Positions 29,231 through 38,643 of a stretch of 64,000 nt of DNA are shown here, piece after piece. How positions within the stretch are numbered: position 1 is the first letter of the stretch; every line of letters starts with the position of its first letter. The position numbers and the translations under genes were made by a program. Below the pieces are notes generated by a model that saw only the letters and a program-made list of their open reading frames with translations, did no database searches and was not told the DNA's origin. The stretch is from Desulfovibrionales bacterium (GTDB lineage Bacteria > Desulfobacterota > Desulfovibrionia > Desulfovibrionales > Desulfovibrionaceae). The stretch is taken from assembly GCA_030156255.1 (NCBI GenBank), contig JASGMV010000005.1:34350-98349 (forward strand), written 5' to 3'.

Positions 29231-31390
29231 TTATTCGCCATTGGTTCTTTCGCCTTTCTCTTGCTCCTGGGAATCACAAGAAGACTTCTCGCCAGCAACT
29301 TTTTTTCTTTTTCGGAATGCTTTCAGCAATGCGACGGTTCTCTCGGCGATATGCGCTTCGCTCTCCGCAGATGGATTCCACCCTTTGAGATTTGCAATCA
29401 AATGTTCGATCCATTCGGGGGCAAAACTATCTGCGGAATTCTCGATGATCCTTGTAGCAATGTCGAAAGTTGACTCCACATTTCCGGTGAGGGAAACAGC
29501 AGTGGCATACTGCAGCAGGTCCGCCAGCTGGCGTGGTCCGCATAGCGCCTCTCCGAATCCGTTATCTCCGAATATGCCTGCAAGAACGCTATCCACAACC
29601 CAAGGATGTGCGTAGGTCATGCAATGATTTGGAACATTCGGTATGCAGTCTATTTCTGTATATGGAACTATATAAATGTGATTTCGTGCATTTTTGTACG
29701 ACAATGTTGATAAATTAGAGTGAAAACGTCCCGTCTCAAGCTCGATGATCGTCGGATGTTCTGCAAAGATGCAGCTCGCCAGTGCAGAACCTTCCTCGGC
29801 GGCAATGATATCGGCTCCCGCCGCCAGCTTAAATTGTTCTTCGAAAGACAATGCTTCGGGATAAACGATGGAAAAACCTCGCGCCTTAAAGAGCTCTTGA
29901 ATCTGTTCGCCATTGATGAGCCTGCGGCCTTTAAAGCGGCTTCGGCTCAGGAACAGGCGCTTCATTGTTCCTTTTTCGTCGCCGTAAAGCCCGTTGAATA
30001 TGTGGCGCGCCACGTCAAAGATGACGTTGTCGCAACCCATGGTGTAGACATTCGGCGGAGTCGGCGCGATCAATTTTTCTACACGCAAGTTTCTGTCGAC
30101 AAAGACCAAATCGTCCACGTTGATCCCATAATGGGCGAAGGCGAGTTCGACAAATTTTTTGAACGAATCGTTGGACGTCCTCCACTTTTCGACCAAGCCC
30201 GGTTCGGCCACGAAAAGCAGCTTGCAGTCGATACCGTCCACTAGGCTCAAATGAGACAAGCGCGGCAGCACTTCTGTCAGGAAGTGGCCGAAGTAGGGGG
30301 AGAACCAACCCATATAGAGATAGGCGCCGTTCAATCGGTCGAGGTCGCCGGCGGGACAGACCGCCGATGATCCGGGTTGTCTTCTTTGAGGAAGATCGGG
30401 GATCGCTCGACCGGAACTGTCGAAGACATGCCAGAGAAAGGGCCACTTTTCTTCATTTTTTATGCAAGGAGTCACCGTGGCGTCATTCAAGACATACACT
30501 TTTTCCTGCGGTGAATAGATGTTCCCGCCTGTGTTGCACAAAACCGTCTTACGGTAGAGGACGGGTGGGAAGTTCGAATGGAATTTCGTCTTATCGATCC
30601 ACTCGTATTTTTCCTCCTTCATCAGCCACACGCCGTCGTTGCGGGAGTGGGGGTGCAGCATGGACCGAAACGCGTCCCGCGAATCAATAATTCGTCTGCG
30701 ATGCTGGTCAATCCCTTCAGGCAACGGCGTCCGCTCCGCAAGAGATTGCTTGAGTAAATCGAGAATCCGTCCCTCTTCCGGGGGCGTCCGGGCTAGGAAC
30801 CGGTCTCCCATTTTTTCCATGACATCATAGCTTAAATCTCTGATTTCCGGTCTCCAGGCCGCCTCAAAGCGCTGGGATTCGTCTTTTTTCCACATCACCC
30901 CCACGCCGGCGTCGCTGTCCACCACGAAGTAACCGATATCAGGATGGTTTTCCCAGGTGTCGAAAACCACTTTCCAGCCATCGCCGTTCCATATATGGGG
31001 CGAACGGTCTCTTTCGGCCTGGGTCCGCTTCGAGGGGATGAGATCCGGGACAACCACGAACCCCCGGGGATTTAAGCAATTGAAGCCATTCAGGATGTCC
31101 TTCATCGTTTGTTCATAGAGGTGGAGTCCATCCACGAAAATAAGATCGAACATCCGGTTGTTGTAAAAAAAGAAATGGTCGCTCTCCGACTCTTGCAACT
31201 CGACCCCTTCCAGGCCTTCGCGCGTCGCCTGATCCATCGAACGATACCGGGGGGACGGGTCGACGCCCACGCGGTGAGGCGCCTCGACCCTCGCCAGAGT
31301 GTTTCCCTCTGCAATCCCGATTTCAAGATACCGCTGGACGTTGATTAAGCGGACGATCATATTCAAAAGAGTAAGGCGGGTCATCGCCAT
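29231..31390 (-). CDS. Methyltransferase - GT61-type glycosyltransferase fusion
   Basis: A protein of about 719 residues with two enzymatic halves. The N-terminal 230 residues are a class I SAM methyltransferase of the Methyltransf_24 kind (RYLEIGIAEGNTLARV as motif I, FDLIFVDGLHLYEQTMKDI, FVVVPDLIPS). The C-terminal part from about residue 300 is a DUF563/GT61-like glycosyltransferase: GWFSPYFGHFLTEVLPRLS, RLFLSRSRFKGRRLIN, AGADIIAAEEGSALASCIFA. A role in modifying a surface polysaccharide or glycan is likely. The start is uncertain: the frame is open to 31489, but two ATGs at 31390 and 31384 sit just before the methyltransferase core, none with a good ribosome-binding site. Surrounding DNA is AT-richer than the rest, which hints at transfer. 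Confidence 0.75.
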   Translation of the reverse strand: MAMTRLTLLNMIVRLINVQRYLEIGIAEGNTLARVEAPHRVGVDPSPRYRSMDQATREGLEGVELQESESDHFFFYNNRMFDLIFVDGLHLYEQTMKDILNGFNCLNPRGFVVVPDLIPSKRTQAERDRSPHIWNGDGWKVVFDTWENHPDIGYFVVDSDAGVGVMWKKDESQRFEAAWRPEIRDLSYDVMEKMGDRFLARTPPEEGRILDLLKQSLAERTPLPEGIDQHRRRIIDSRDAFRSMLHPHSRNDGVWLMKEEKYEWIDKTKFHSNFPPVLYRKTVLCNTGGNIYSPQEKVYVLNDATVTPCIKNEEKWPFLWHVFDSSGRAIPDLPQRRQPGSSAVCPAGDLDRLNGAYLYMGWFSPYFGHFLTEVLPRLSHLSLVDGIDCKLLFVAEPGLVEKWRTSNDSFKKFVELAFAHYGINVDDLVFVDRNLRVEKLIAPTPPNVYTMGCDNVIFDVARHIFNGLYGDEKGTMKRLFLSRSRFKGRRLINGEQIQELFKARGFSIVYPEALSFEEQFKLAAGADIIAAEEGSALASCIFAEHPTIIELETGRFHSNLSTLSYKNARNHIYIVPYTEIDCIPNVPNHCMTYAHPWVVDSVLAGIFGDNGFGEALCGPRQLADLLQYATAVSLTGNVESTFDIATRIIENSADSFAPEWIEHLIANLKGWNPSAESEAHIAERTVALLKAFRKRKKVAGEKSSCDSQEQEKGERTNGE

Positions 31391-31662
31391 GGCGTTCTTC
31401 AAACCCCGTAGACTGGTGAAATGTGGTTGTCGAGCTGATTCAAAAAAGAGAAATTTCCGTGTGCAGGAGACTGCGGCATGATGCAACAAGCATCATATCT
31501 TCGGAACAAAGTTGTAACATTATCTCTGGCGGCGTTTCTTTTAATTCCATTCGACGACATCGTCGTCTTGCAATTGCAAGATGCATTGAAAGTATGCACG
31601 CTGTATAGCTCGCCAACATAGGCAAAGCAACCCATGCAGGAAGTGCTGCGCTCAACGAATAT

Positions 31663-33192
31663 TCAGCCGTCGCGTCGCAAGCCATGCTCCTTGAGCAGGG
31701 CGTACAGACGTTGCCGCGACAACCCGGCCGTTTCGCAGGCCGCGGGAACGTCCCATTGCGTGTAGGCCATAAGCCGCGTGAGGTACTCCCGTTCGACCTC
31801 GGCCAGTATTTTCGCCCGGTAATCCTTCAGGGGCGGCAGCGAGCCGTCGTCGAAACGCATGGCGTCGCTGGACGCAGCTTTGGCCGCCGGGGGGGCGTTG
31901 CGTCGGAGCGAAGGTTCATCCTGTGGCCGGCCATCGGGAGATTCGGCCAAGGGCGCGTCTTGTGGCGGCAAGGGAGTTTCCGCCTGTCCTGCGCCGGAAT
32001 CCGTTTCCTCCAGCTGGTTGCGCGCGAGCCTGGCGCGGATGTCCACAGGCAGATGCCGCGGGTAGAGCAGGGGATCGTCCGCGGCCGAAGCGGCGGCCAG
32101 CGCGTGCTCCAGGGCGTGGATCAATTCGCGCACGTTGCCTGGCCAGTGGTAGGCGGCCAGGGTTTCGAAGAATTCGCTGGAGAAGCCCTTGCGGGGCAGC
32201 GTCTTCTGCTGGCAGAGGACGTCCATAAAATGGTAGGTGAGGGGTTTGATGTCCGAAGGCCTTTCCCGCAGGGGCGGCAGTTCGATGGCGATGGTCCGCA
32301 ACCTGAAGAGAAGGTCCTGCCGGAATTGCCAGCGTTGGACCATTTCCTCCAGGTTCCGGTTGGTGGCGGCTGTCAGCCTGAAGTCGCTTTCAACCTCCTT
32401 GAGGCCGCCCACGGGCCGGAAGCGCCGGGTTTGCAGCACCCTCAAAAAGGCCTTTTGAATGGCTAGCGGCAGTTCGCCCACTTCGTCCAGGAACAGAGTG
32501 CCGCCGTGGGCTTGGCGGATGAGCCCCGGGGTGCTGCGGTCCGCGCCGGTGAAGGCGCCGCGTTCGTAGCCGAAAAGCACGGACTCCACCAGGTTTTCCG
32601 GCAGGGCGGCGCAGTCCACCACCACGAAGGGCCGGTCGGCCCGGGGACTGTTGTCGTGGATGGCGCGGGCGAAGATTTCCTTGCCCGACCCGGTTTCTCC
32701 GGTGATCAGCACGTTGGCTTCGGTGGCCGCGGCCTGGGCCACCAACTCCAAGCTTTGCTGCAAGGCGCGGCTTTCTCCGACAATGGCCTCGCGCCGCAGC
32801 AGCATGGGCGGTTTTTGGGCCTTTTTCTTCTCGTGGTACTCCACTGCCCGCTGTACGGGCAGTTGAATCTTGTTCAGGGTCGGCGGCTTGGCGATGTAGC
32901 TCCAGGCCCCGCTGCGAATGGCCAGTTCGGCGCCGTCGGGGTCGCTGTTGCCGGACAGGATGATGACCTCGGGCTTGTACTCGGACTCCCGGATGCGCGG
33001 CAGCACGTCCAGGCCGTTGCCGTCGGGCAGCCGAATGTCCAGGATCACCACGTCCACGGGACTCCGGCGCAAGATATCAAGCCCTTGCTCCAGGGAATGG
33101 GCCGAACGCGCCGTATGCCCCATGCGGGCGACCACGAGGCTCAACGCCTTGCAGAGCTGAACATCGTCGTCGATGATGAGGATGGCGGCCAT
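31663..33192 (-). CDS. Sigma-54-dependent response regulator (NtrC family)
   Basis: A 509-residue activator. Receiver domain 1-120 with acidic IIDDD and phospho-acceptor Asp52 ([12 protein letters not shown]); AAA+ domain about 145-380 with Walker A GETGSGKE, sigma-54-contacting loop GAFTGAD, Walker [13 protein letters not shown] and the arginine-finger region RQDLLFRLR; then a Pro/Ala-rich linker and a Fis-type helix-turn-helix at the end ([20 protein letters not shown]). The start ATG at 33192 has AAGGAG seven bases before it. It is co-transcribed with the histidine kinase 17 bases upstream and divergent from the Hdr operon, whose promoter has a -24/-12 element, so that operon is the obvious target. 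Confidence 0.95.
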   Translation of the reverse strand: MAAILIIDDDVQLCKALSLVVARMGHTARSAHSLEQGLDILRRSPVDVVILDIRLPDGNGLDVLPRIRESEYKPEVIILSGNSDPDGAELAIRSGAWSYIAKPPTLNKIQLPVQRAVEYHEKKKAQKPPMLLRREAIVGESRALQQSLELVAQAAATEANVLITGETGSGKEIFARAIHDNSPRADRPFVVVDCAALPENLVESVLFGYERGAFTGADRSTPGLIRQAHGGTLFLDEVGELPLAIQKAFLRVLQTRRFRPVGGLKEVESDFRLTAATNRNLEEMVQRWQFRQDLLFRLRTIAIELPPLRERPSDIKPLTYHFMDVLCQQKTLPRKGFSSEFFETLAAYHWPGNVRELIHALEHALAAASAADDPLLYPRHLPVDIRARLARNQLEETDSGAGQAETPLPPQDAPLAESPDGRPQDEPSLRRNAPPAAKAASSDAMRFDDGSLPPLKDYRAKILAEVEREYLTRLMAYTQWDVPAACETAGLSRQRLYALLKEHGLRRDG

Positions 33193-33209
33193 GCCTGCTC
33201 CTTGGCTGA

Positions 33210-35075
33210 TTATCTTCGTCCGCAAGCTGCGAGCAACGCTTGTTGCAGTTCCTCCGGCCGGGGCGGTTTTGCGATCACCGCCGCGGCGCCGCACGCCTTG
33301 GCCCGTTCGTTCATCACGGCTTCCGAGGCGTTGGAGAGAAGCGCTACGGGCATGTCCGGCCGGCTGAAATGGGCTTCCCGGGCCAGATCGAAACCGCTGA
33401 GTTCGTTCAAGGCCTCCTCGGCCAGCAGGATGTCGAAACATTCCGGACATTGCCGGAAAAGGGCCAGGGCTTCGTAACCGTTGCGGCAGGGCGTGACGTG
33501 GTGGCCCATATCCTTGAGCAGCTGGCTGACGCCGTGGCGCATGTGGGTGTCGTCGTCCACCAGAAGAACGTTCAATCCCTCCCCTTCCTTGCGTGGTTGG
33601 TCGCGTAGGGGCAGGCTTGCGAGGTCTTCGTCCATGTCGGAGCAGGGGAGCAGCACCGAAAACAGACTGCCCACCCCGACTTCGCTTTGCACTTCAACCC
33701 CGCCGCCCAGGTGGGTGACGATGTTCTGGACCACGGCCAGCCCCAGGCCGGTTCCTTTTCCGTCCTTTTTGGTGGTGAAGAAGGGATCGAAGATGCGCTC
33801 CAGGTCCTTGACTGGAATGCCGTGCCCGGTGTCGCGCACCTCCAGCCGCAGATAGCGCCCCGGACGGACGTCGCGGTGCATGGGCGAGGCCGCGTCCACG
33901 GTCTCCTCTCTCAAGGATATCTCCAGTACGCCTTCCTGCCCCATGGCGTGGGCCGCGTTGGTGCACAGGTTCATGATCACCTGGTGGATCTGGGTCGGAT
34001 CGGCCAGCAGGGTGTCCGACGAGGCGTGATTCTGGAAGACGATGTTCAAAGACGTCGGCAGGCTCGGTCTGAGCAGTTTGAGGCATTCCTTGATGATGCT
34101 GCTGAGGGTGAAGGGCACGGGTTTGTCCTGCTCTCGCCGGCGCGAGAGCCCGAGAATCTGCTCCACAAGGCTCCGGGCGCGGGACGAGGCGTCGAGTATT
34201 TCCTCGAAATAGGGCCGGAGCGGATCGTTTTCCTCAAGTCCCTCCAGGCTGAGTTCGGTGTACAGGATGATGGGGCCGAGCACGTTGTTGAAGTCGTGGG
34301 CCAGACCTCCGGCCAGGGCGCCGACGGCTTCCATTTTCTGGGCTTGGCGAAGCTGGCGCTCCAGGGCGGCCATCTCGGTGACGTCGCGCCACACCGAGAC
34401 GAACCCCAGCGGTTGCCCGCGCCGACCGCGGATTCTGGAGATGGTCTGTTCGCACTCGAAGAGCGCCTTGTCTTTTCGGGTGTTGTTGGTCCTGCCGGCC
34501 CAACTGTCCGTGTACTCCAGGCAGCAGGCCACATTCTTGAGCACGCGCTGCTGGTCCTCGCCCTGGTACAGGACGTCCACCTTGGCGCCGCTCATCTCGT
34601 GCAGGCCGTAGCCGGTCATGGCCTCGAAGGACTGGTTGACGTATTGCACGGTCCAGTCGTTGTCCAGGATGAGAATGCCCTCCAACGCCTGTTCGATGGC
34701 GTTGGCCAACCGGATGCGCTGCTCCTCGGCCTTGCGGCGTCCGGACACGTCCTGGATGGATATGACCAGCATGGCGAGTTCGCCCTGGTCGGACAAAACC
34801 GGCTCGATGGCGCCCTCAAACGGCAGGCCGCTGCGTTCGGCGTCTTCGAAGTAGATTCGTTCGCGCAGCCGGACGGCTTCTTGAAGCAGTTCGCGGCGAC
34901 GCTCGGCCGTTTCTCCCGGGAAGAGGCTCAGGACGTTCACGCCGAGAAGCTCATGCTCCGGCTTGCCCAGCCGGGAGCGCATCGCCTGGTTTGCCGCCAG
35001 GATGGCGCCGTCGGGAGCGATCACGAGGCAAGGCTCGATCGAGGCTTCCAACAACGCTCGGTGCAGATGGTCCAT
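33210..35075 (-). CDS. Hybrid histidine kinase, PAS-PAS-HisKA-HATPase-receiver, degenerate receiver
   Basis: A soluble 621-residue kinase with no membrane helix or signal peptide. Two PAS domains (about 5-115 and 120-235), an HisKA domain with His260 in LAHDFNNVLGP, and an HATPase with the N box NLCTNAAHAM, G1 DTGHGI and G2 GKGTGLGLA. The C-terminal receiver (501-621) keeps the acidic triplet 507-509 and Lys603, but the phospho-acceptor position reads LLAEEALNEL: a Glu (E553) stands where Asp is expected. It may thus be locked or regulatory. The cytoplasmic PAS pair suggests sensing of an internal redox or metabolic signal. The partner is the sigma-54 activator directly downstream. Confidence 0.93.
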   Translation of the reverse strand: MDHLHRALLEASIEPCLVIAPDGAILAANQAMRSRLGKPEHELLGVNVLSLFPGETAERRRELLQEAVRLRERIYFEDAERSGLPFEGAIEPVLSDQGELAMLVISIQDVSGRRKAEEQRIRLANAIEQALEGILILDNDWTVQYVNQSFEAMTGYGLHEMSGAKVDVLYQGEDQQRVLKNVACCLEYTDSWAGRTNNTRKDKALFECEQTISRIRGRRGQPLGFVSVWRDVTEMAALERQLRQAQKMEAVGALAGGLAHDFNNVLGPIILYTELSLEGLEENDPLRPYFEEILDASSRARSLVEQILGLSRRREQDKPVPFTLSSIIKECLKLLRPSLPTSLNIVFQNHASSDTLLADPTQIHQVIMNLCTNAAHAMGQEGVLEISLREETVDAASPMHRDVRPGRYLRLEVRDTGHGIPVKDLERIFDPFFTTKKDGKGTGLGLAVVQNIVTHLGGGVEVQSEVGVGSLFSVLLPCSDMDEDLASLPLRDQPRKEGEGLNVLLVDDDTHMRHGVSQLLKDMGHHVTPCRNGYEALALFRQCPECFDILLAEEALNELSGFDLAREAHFSRPDMPVALLSNASEAVMNERAKACGAAAVIAKPPRPEELQQALLAACGRR

Positions 35076-35140
35076 GGCGCGGCCTCCCGAATCTTGGCCC
35101 GGCGATATGGCGGCCGAACGCGCTCAGGCTGTCTTGTCCG

Positions 35141-35258
35141 GCGAGATTCTTTGTCTCTCAGCTGCAATTTGCCGAAAAAACTGTTGATTCATTGAAGAAG
35201 TCCGGCCGGATGAGACGCTTTCATCTCCTATTTTAGGAAAAGTCTCGTCTGGCGAGAC
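35141..35258. promoter_or_regulatory. Inverted repeats upstream of the Hdr operon (candidate activator sites)
   Basis: Three GAGA/TCTC-type dyads lie 85-200 bases before the sigma-54 promoter: GCGAGA...TCTC at 35141-35157, GATGA-N7-TCATC at 35209-35225, and a perfect GTCTCG-TCTGG-CGAGAC at 35242-35258. This is the distance at which NtrC-type proteins bind. They lie between the kinase and the operon, so they could serve the divergent regulator's own control as well. Assignment by position and symmetry only. Confidence 0.45.
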
Positions 35259-35343
35259 ATTTTTGGTTCAGCATACGCCTTTTCGTGACAGATGCAAGAA
35301 AAGTGCTCGGCTAACGGGCCTGATATGCTTCATTTTTCCGATA

Positions 35344-35357
35344 GGCACGAATTTTGT
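35344..35357 (+). promoter_or_regulatory. Sigma-54 (-24/-12) promoter of the Hdr operon
   Basis: GGCACGAATTTTGT matches the sigma-54 consensus GGCACG-N4-TTGC except for the last base: GG at 35344-35345, exactly ten bases, then GT (GC expected) at 35356-35357. Transcription would start near 35369, giving a leader of about 70 bases to the ATG at 35437. The adjacent NtrC-type regulator and the window's own rpoN support the call. Confidence 0.72.
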
Positions 35358-35436
35358 TTTTTTAAGAGAGAACCAACGGCGGCCTTGGCGAAAGCGCCCG
35401 CCGCTTTCACCCAAACCGAGACCGTGGGACGCACCC

Positions 35437-36543
35437 ATGAAGACCTTCGAAGACCTCATCCAGGAAGTCCAGAAGCCGGGACTTTGCCGCCAGTGCGGCG
35501 GGTGCGTCTCCTTTTGCAGGGCGGCGCATTACGACGCCCTGGAGATGGGGCCAAAGGGGGAGCCTCGCTACAAGGACGTTTCCAGGTGTTCGGAGTGCGG
35601 GTTGTGCTACCTGGTTTGCCCCGAGGTCAACGAACTGGTGGAGGAGACCAGAGCCCGGTTGTCCTGGGCCGAGCCCATCGGTTCGGTGGACATGGTCTGC
35701 ATGGCCCGGGCCAGGGACCCGCTGATCCGGGAGTTGTCCACGGACGGCGGAACGGTCACGGCCATGCTCCTGCATCTGCTGGAAACCCGGCGCATCGACG
35801 GGGCCATCGTGTCCCGCCAACCGGGTCCGTTCCAACGCCTGCCGTTTCTGGCCCGCACCAAGAAGGACATCCTGCTTTCCGCCGGGGCCGTCTACGCCGC
35901 CGCGCCGGAGGCTTCCTTCCGAGGCGGGCGCTGCTCCACGTACGTCTCTTCGGCCTCCAGCCTGCCGGAGCTCGAAGCTCGGGGCGTGGCCCGGGCGGCC
36001 ATGGTCGGCGTCCCGGACCAGATACTGGCCATGCGCAAGATGGAGACCATGCACATCACGCCGTCGGACCGCATCCAATATTATTTCGGCCTGTTTTGCT
36101 CCGGAGGGTTCGAGTTCGGCCCCCGACGGCGCGCCAGACTCGAGGCGATGGGCGGATTCTCCTGGCCGCAGGTGGAGCGGGTCAACCTCAAGGAGCGACT
36201 CCAAATCCACCTCACCGGCGGCGAGCAGGCGGATATTCCCCTGGAGCGAATGGATTTCATGATCCGGCCGGCCTGCAGGTATTGCAGGGACTACTCGGCC
36301 GAGCTGGCGGACATTTCCATGGGCGGGCTTGGCGCTCCGGAAGGGTGGACCACGGTCATCATCCGCAACGAAAACGGGAAAAAGGCCTACTTCGAGGCGC
36401 GGGAGGCCGCGCTGGAGGAAATGGAGCCGTCCAAAATGGCGCCGTTGCGGACCACCGCCTTGGAGCTCATCCGGCACTATTCACAAGCCAAGCGGCGGCG
36501 CGGAGTCAAGCGCCGCGCGGAGCTGGAGGCGACGGTGGCCTGA
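35437..36543 (+). CDS. FrhB-type Fe-S flavoprotein (F420 hydrogenase/dehydrogenase beta family)
   Basis: First gene of the Hdr-type operon, 368 residues. The N-terminus has two ferredoxin-like motifs, CRQCGGCVSFC and CSECGLCYLVCP, followed by the FrhB core (STDGGTVTAMLLHLLETRRI, IRPACRYCRDYSAELADISMG, GWTTVIIRNENG), which in relatives binds FAD and a 4Fe-4S cluster and exchanges electrons with F420, NAD(P)H or ferredoxin. F420 is not expected in this type of organism, so ferredoxin or NAD(P)H is more likely. The start at 35437 is chosen because it begins the ferredoxin region; the frame is open further up, but that part covers the promoter. Confidence 0.88.
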   Translation: MKTFEDLIQEVQKPGLCRQCGGCVSFCRAAHYDALEMGPKGEPRYKDVSRCSECGLCYLVCPEVNELVEETRARLSWAEPIGSVDMVCMARARDPLIRELSTDGGTVTAMLLHLLETRRIDGAIVSRQPGPFQRLPFLARTKKDILLSAGAVYAAAPEASFRGGRCSTYVSSASSLPELEARGVARAAMVGVPDQILAMRKMETMHITPSDRIQYYFGLFCSGGFEFGPRRRARLEAMGGFSWPQVERVNLKERLQIHLTGGEQADIPLERMDFMIRPACRYCRDYSAELADISMGGLGAPEGWTTVIIRNENGKKAYFEAREAALEEMEPSKMAPLRTTALELIRHYSQAKRRRGVKRRAELEATVA

Positions 36544-36571
36544 GAAGAAATAAAAGGGAAGGGGGCGTGAC

Positions 36572-38584
36572 ATGGCCAATCGGATCGGCGTTTACATCTG
36601 CCACTGCGGGACCAACATCCACCCCAAGGTGGACACCGAGCAAGTGGCCCGCTTCGCCAAAGGACTCAAGAACGTGGTCGCGTCCAAGGACTACAAGTTC
36701 ATGTGTTCGGAGCCGGGCCAGGACATGATCATCCGGGACATCCGGAGCTGGAGCCTGAACCGCGTCGTTGTGGCCTCGTGCTCCCCGCGCATTCATGAGA
36801 AAACCTTCCAGAACGCCTGCCTGCGGGCCGGGCTGAATCCCTTCCTGTTCCAGATGACCTGCATCCGGGAGCATTGCTCCTGGATCACCGAGGACTCGGA
36901 GGAGGCCACTCTCAAGGCCATGCACCTCGTGGCCGCGGCCGTGCAGCGGGTCAACTACCACGAGGAGCTGTACTCCCGCGTCCAGACCGTCCACCCGGAC
37001 GTTTTGGTGGTGGGGGCGGGCATTTCCGGCATCCAGGCCGCCCTGGACGTGGCCAAGGCCGGGCTCAAGGCGCACCTTGTGGAGCGCGCGCCGTCCATCG
37101 GCGGTCACATGGCCCAGTTCGACAAGACGTTTCCCACCCTGGACTGCGCGGCCTGCATCTCCACGCCCAAGATGGTCGCCGTGGCCCAGGAGCCCAACAT
37201 CAACCTCATGACCTACTCCGAGGTGACGGACGTCAACGGCTTCGTGGGCAACTACGAAGCCACCGTACGCATGAACGCCCGCTACGTGGACCTGGACAAG
37301 TGCACCGGCTGCGGGCTGTGCCTGGAGAAGTGTCCCACCAACGTGGACAGCGAGTTCGAGGAGGGGCTGGCCAAGCGCAAGGCCATCTATCGCTACTCGC
37401 CCCAGGCCGTGCCCAACAAGCCGACCATCGACAAGGACAGCTGCCGGGTGCTCAACGGCAAGAAGTGCGGGGTTTGCGAGAAGTTCTGCCCTTCGGGCGC
37501 CATCGACTACAAGCAGGAGGACGTCGAGGTCAAACTGCAGGTCGGGACCATCATTCTGGCCACGGGGTTCGACGTCTTCGATCCCACGCCGTTGAAGCAG
37601 TACGGGTTCGGCCGTTATCCGGAAGTCTACACAGGTCTGCAGTTCGAACGGCTCAACAACGCCGTGGGCCCCACGGGCGGCAAGATCGTCAAGAAGGACG
37701 GAACGCCGCCCGAGAGCGTGGGCATCATCCACTGCGTGGGCAGCCGGGACGCCAACCACCACCCGTACTGTTCGCGGGTTTGCTGCATGTACGCCTTGAA
37801 ATATGGCCACCTGATCATGGACAAGATTGGCCATCACGTAAAGATCCACAATTTTTATATCGACTTGCGCTGTTTCGGCAAGGGATACGAAGAGTTCCTG
37901 CGCCGGGTTCAGGAGGAGGGCGTCAACTTCGTGCGCGGCCGGCCGGCCGAGGTCACGGACCAGGCGCTCACGCCCGAGGAGCAGGGCAAGTTGATGGTGG
38001 TCTGCGAGGACACGTTGCTTGGCCGCAACCTGCGCGTACCCGTGGACATGGTGATTTTGTGCACGGCCATGGAGCCTCGGGCCGACGCCGCGGAGGTCGC
38101 CCGTATCTTCGGGATCAGCCAGGGGCTGGACAGCTTCTTCCTGGAGGAGCACCCCAAGCTCGGACCGGTGTCCACGGCCACGGACGGCGTGTTTCTCGCC
38201 GGAACGTGCCAGGGGCCCAAGGACATACCGGACGCGGTGTCCCACGCCTCGGGCGCCGCGGCCCAGGCCATCGCCCTGGCCAGCAAGGGCGAAACGGCCA
38301 TCTCCCCCACGGTTTCCTACATCGACCCGGATATCTGTGTGGGCTGCAAGACGTGCATCGGATTGTGCGCCTACTCGGCCATCGAGTTCGACGAGCGCCG
38401 GAAGATTTCCGTGGTGAACCAGGCCATGTGCAAGGGGTGCGGCTCCTGCGCCGGGCATTGTCCGAGCGGGGCGGCCCAGGTGCGGCATTTCACGGAGAGG
38501 GAGATATTCACCGAGCTTTCCGGCCTGCTCGATCCCCTGGCGCCCAGGTCCGTGGTTTCGACGGAGGCCGAGCCGGTTGTTTAG
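36572..38584 (+). CDS. HdrA-type electron-bifurcating flavoprotein
   Basis: A 670-residue HdrA homologue with full architecture: N-terminal domain (RIGVYICHCGTNI, RVVVASCSPRIHEKTF, IREHCSW; about 1-140), FAD domain (DVLVVGAGISGIQAALDVA, GGHMAQFDKTFPTLDCAAC), inserted ferredoxin (CTGCGLCLEKCP and CGVCEKFCP), and a C-terminal two-cluster ferredoxin (CVGCKTCIGLC and CKGCGSCAGHCP). HdrA is the FAD site of flavin-based bifurcation in Hdr complexes. Ribosome-binding site GGGAAGGGGG. It lies between the FrhB-like and MvhD genes, which are typical electron-input partners. The heterodisulfide of methanogens is not implied; the physiological disulfide or other acceptor is unknown. Confidence 0.94.
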   Translation: MANRIGVYICHCGTNIHPKVDTEQVARFAKGLKNVVASKDYKFMCSEPGQDMIIRDIRSWSLNRVVVASCSPRIHEKTFQNACLRAGLNPFLFQMTCIREHCSWITEDSEEATLKAMHLVAAAVQRVNYHEELYSRVQTVHPDVLVVGAGISGIQAALDVAKAGLKAHLVERAPSIGGHMAQFDKTFPTLDCAACISTPKMVAVAQEPNINLMTYSEVTDVNGFVGNYEATVRMNARYVDLDKCTGCGLCLEKCPTNVDSEFEEGLAKRKAIYRYSPQAVPNKPTIDKDSCRVLNGKKCGVCEKFCPSGAIDYKQEDVEVKLQVGTIILATGFDVFDPTPLKQYGFGRYPEVYTGLQFERLNNAVGPTGGKIVKKDGTPPESVGIIHCVGSRDANHHPYCSRVCCMYALKYGHLIMDKIGHHVKIHNFYIDLRCFGKGYEEFLRRVQEEGVNFVRGRPAEVTDQALTPEEQGKLMVVCEDTLLGRNLRVPVDMVILCTAMEPRADAAEVARIFGISQGLDSFFLEEHPKLGPVSTATDGVFLAGTCQGPKDIPDAVSHASGAAAQAIALASKGETAISPTVSYIDPDICVGCKTCIGLCAYSAIEFDERRKISVVNQAMCKGCGSCAGHCPSGAAQVRHFTEREIFTELSGLLDPLAPRSVVSTEAEPVV

Positions 38585-38643
38585 AGCAGTTTAACTTCAA
38601 GCGTAATATGCCCTAGGACGGAAAAAAGCGAGGAGCAGACGCC

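Noticed and set aside
33193..33450. N-terminal extension of the sigma-54 activator
   Set aside because: It overlaps the end of the histidine kinase gene, has no family resemblance, and the ATG at 33192 has AAGGAG.
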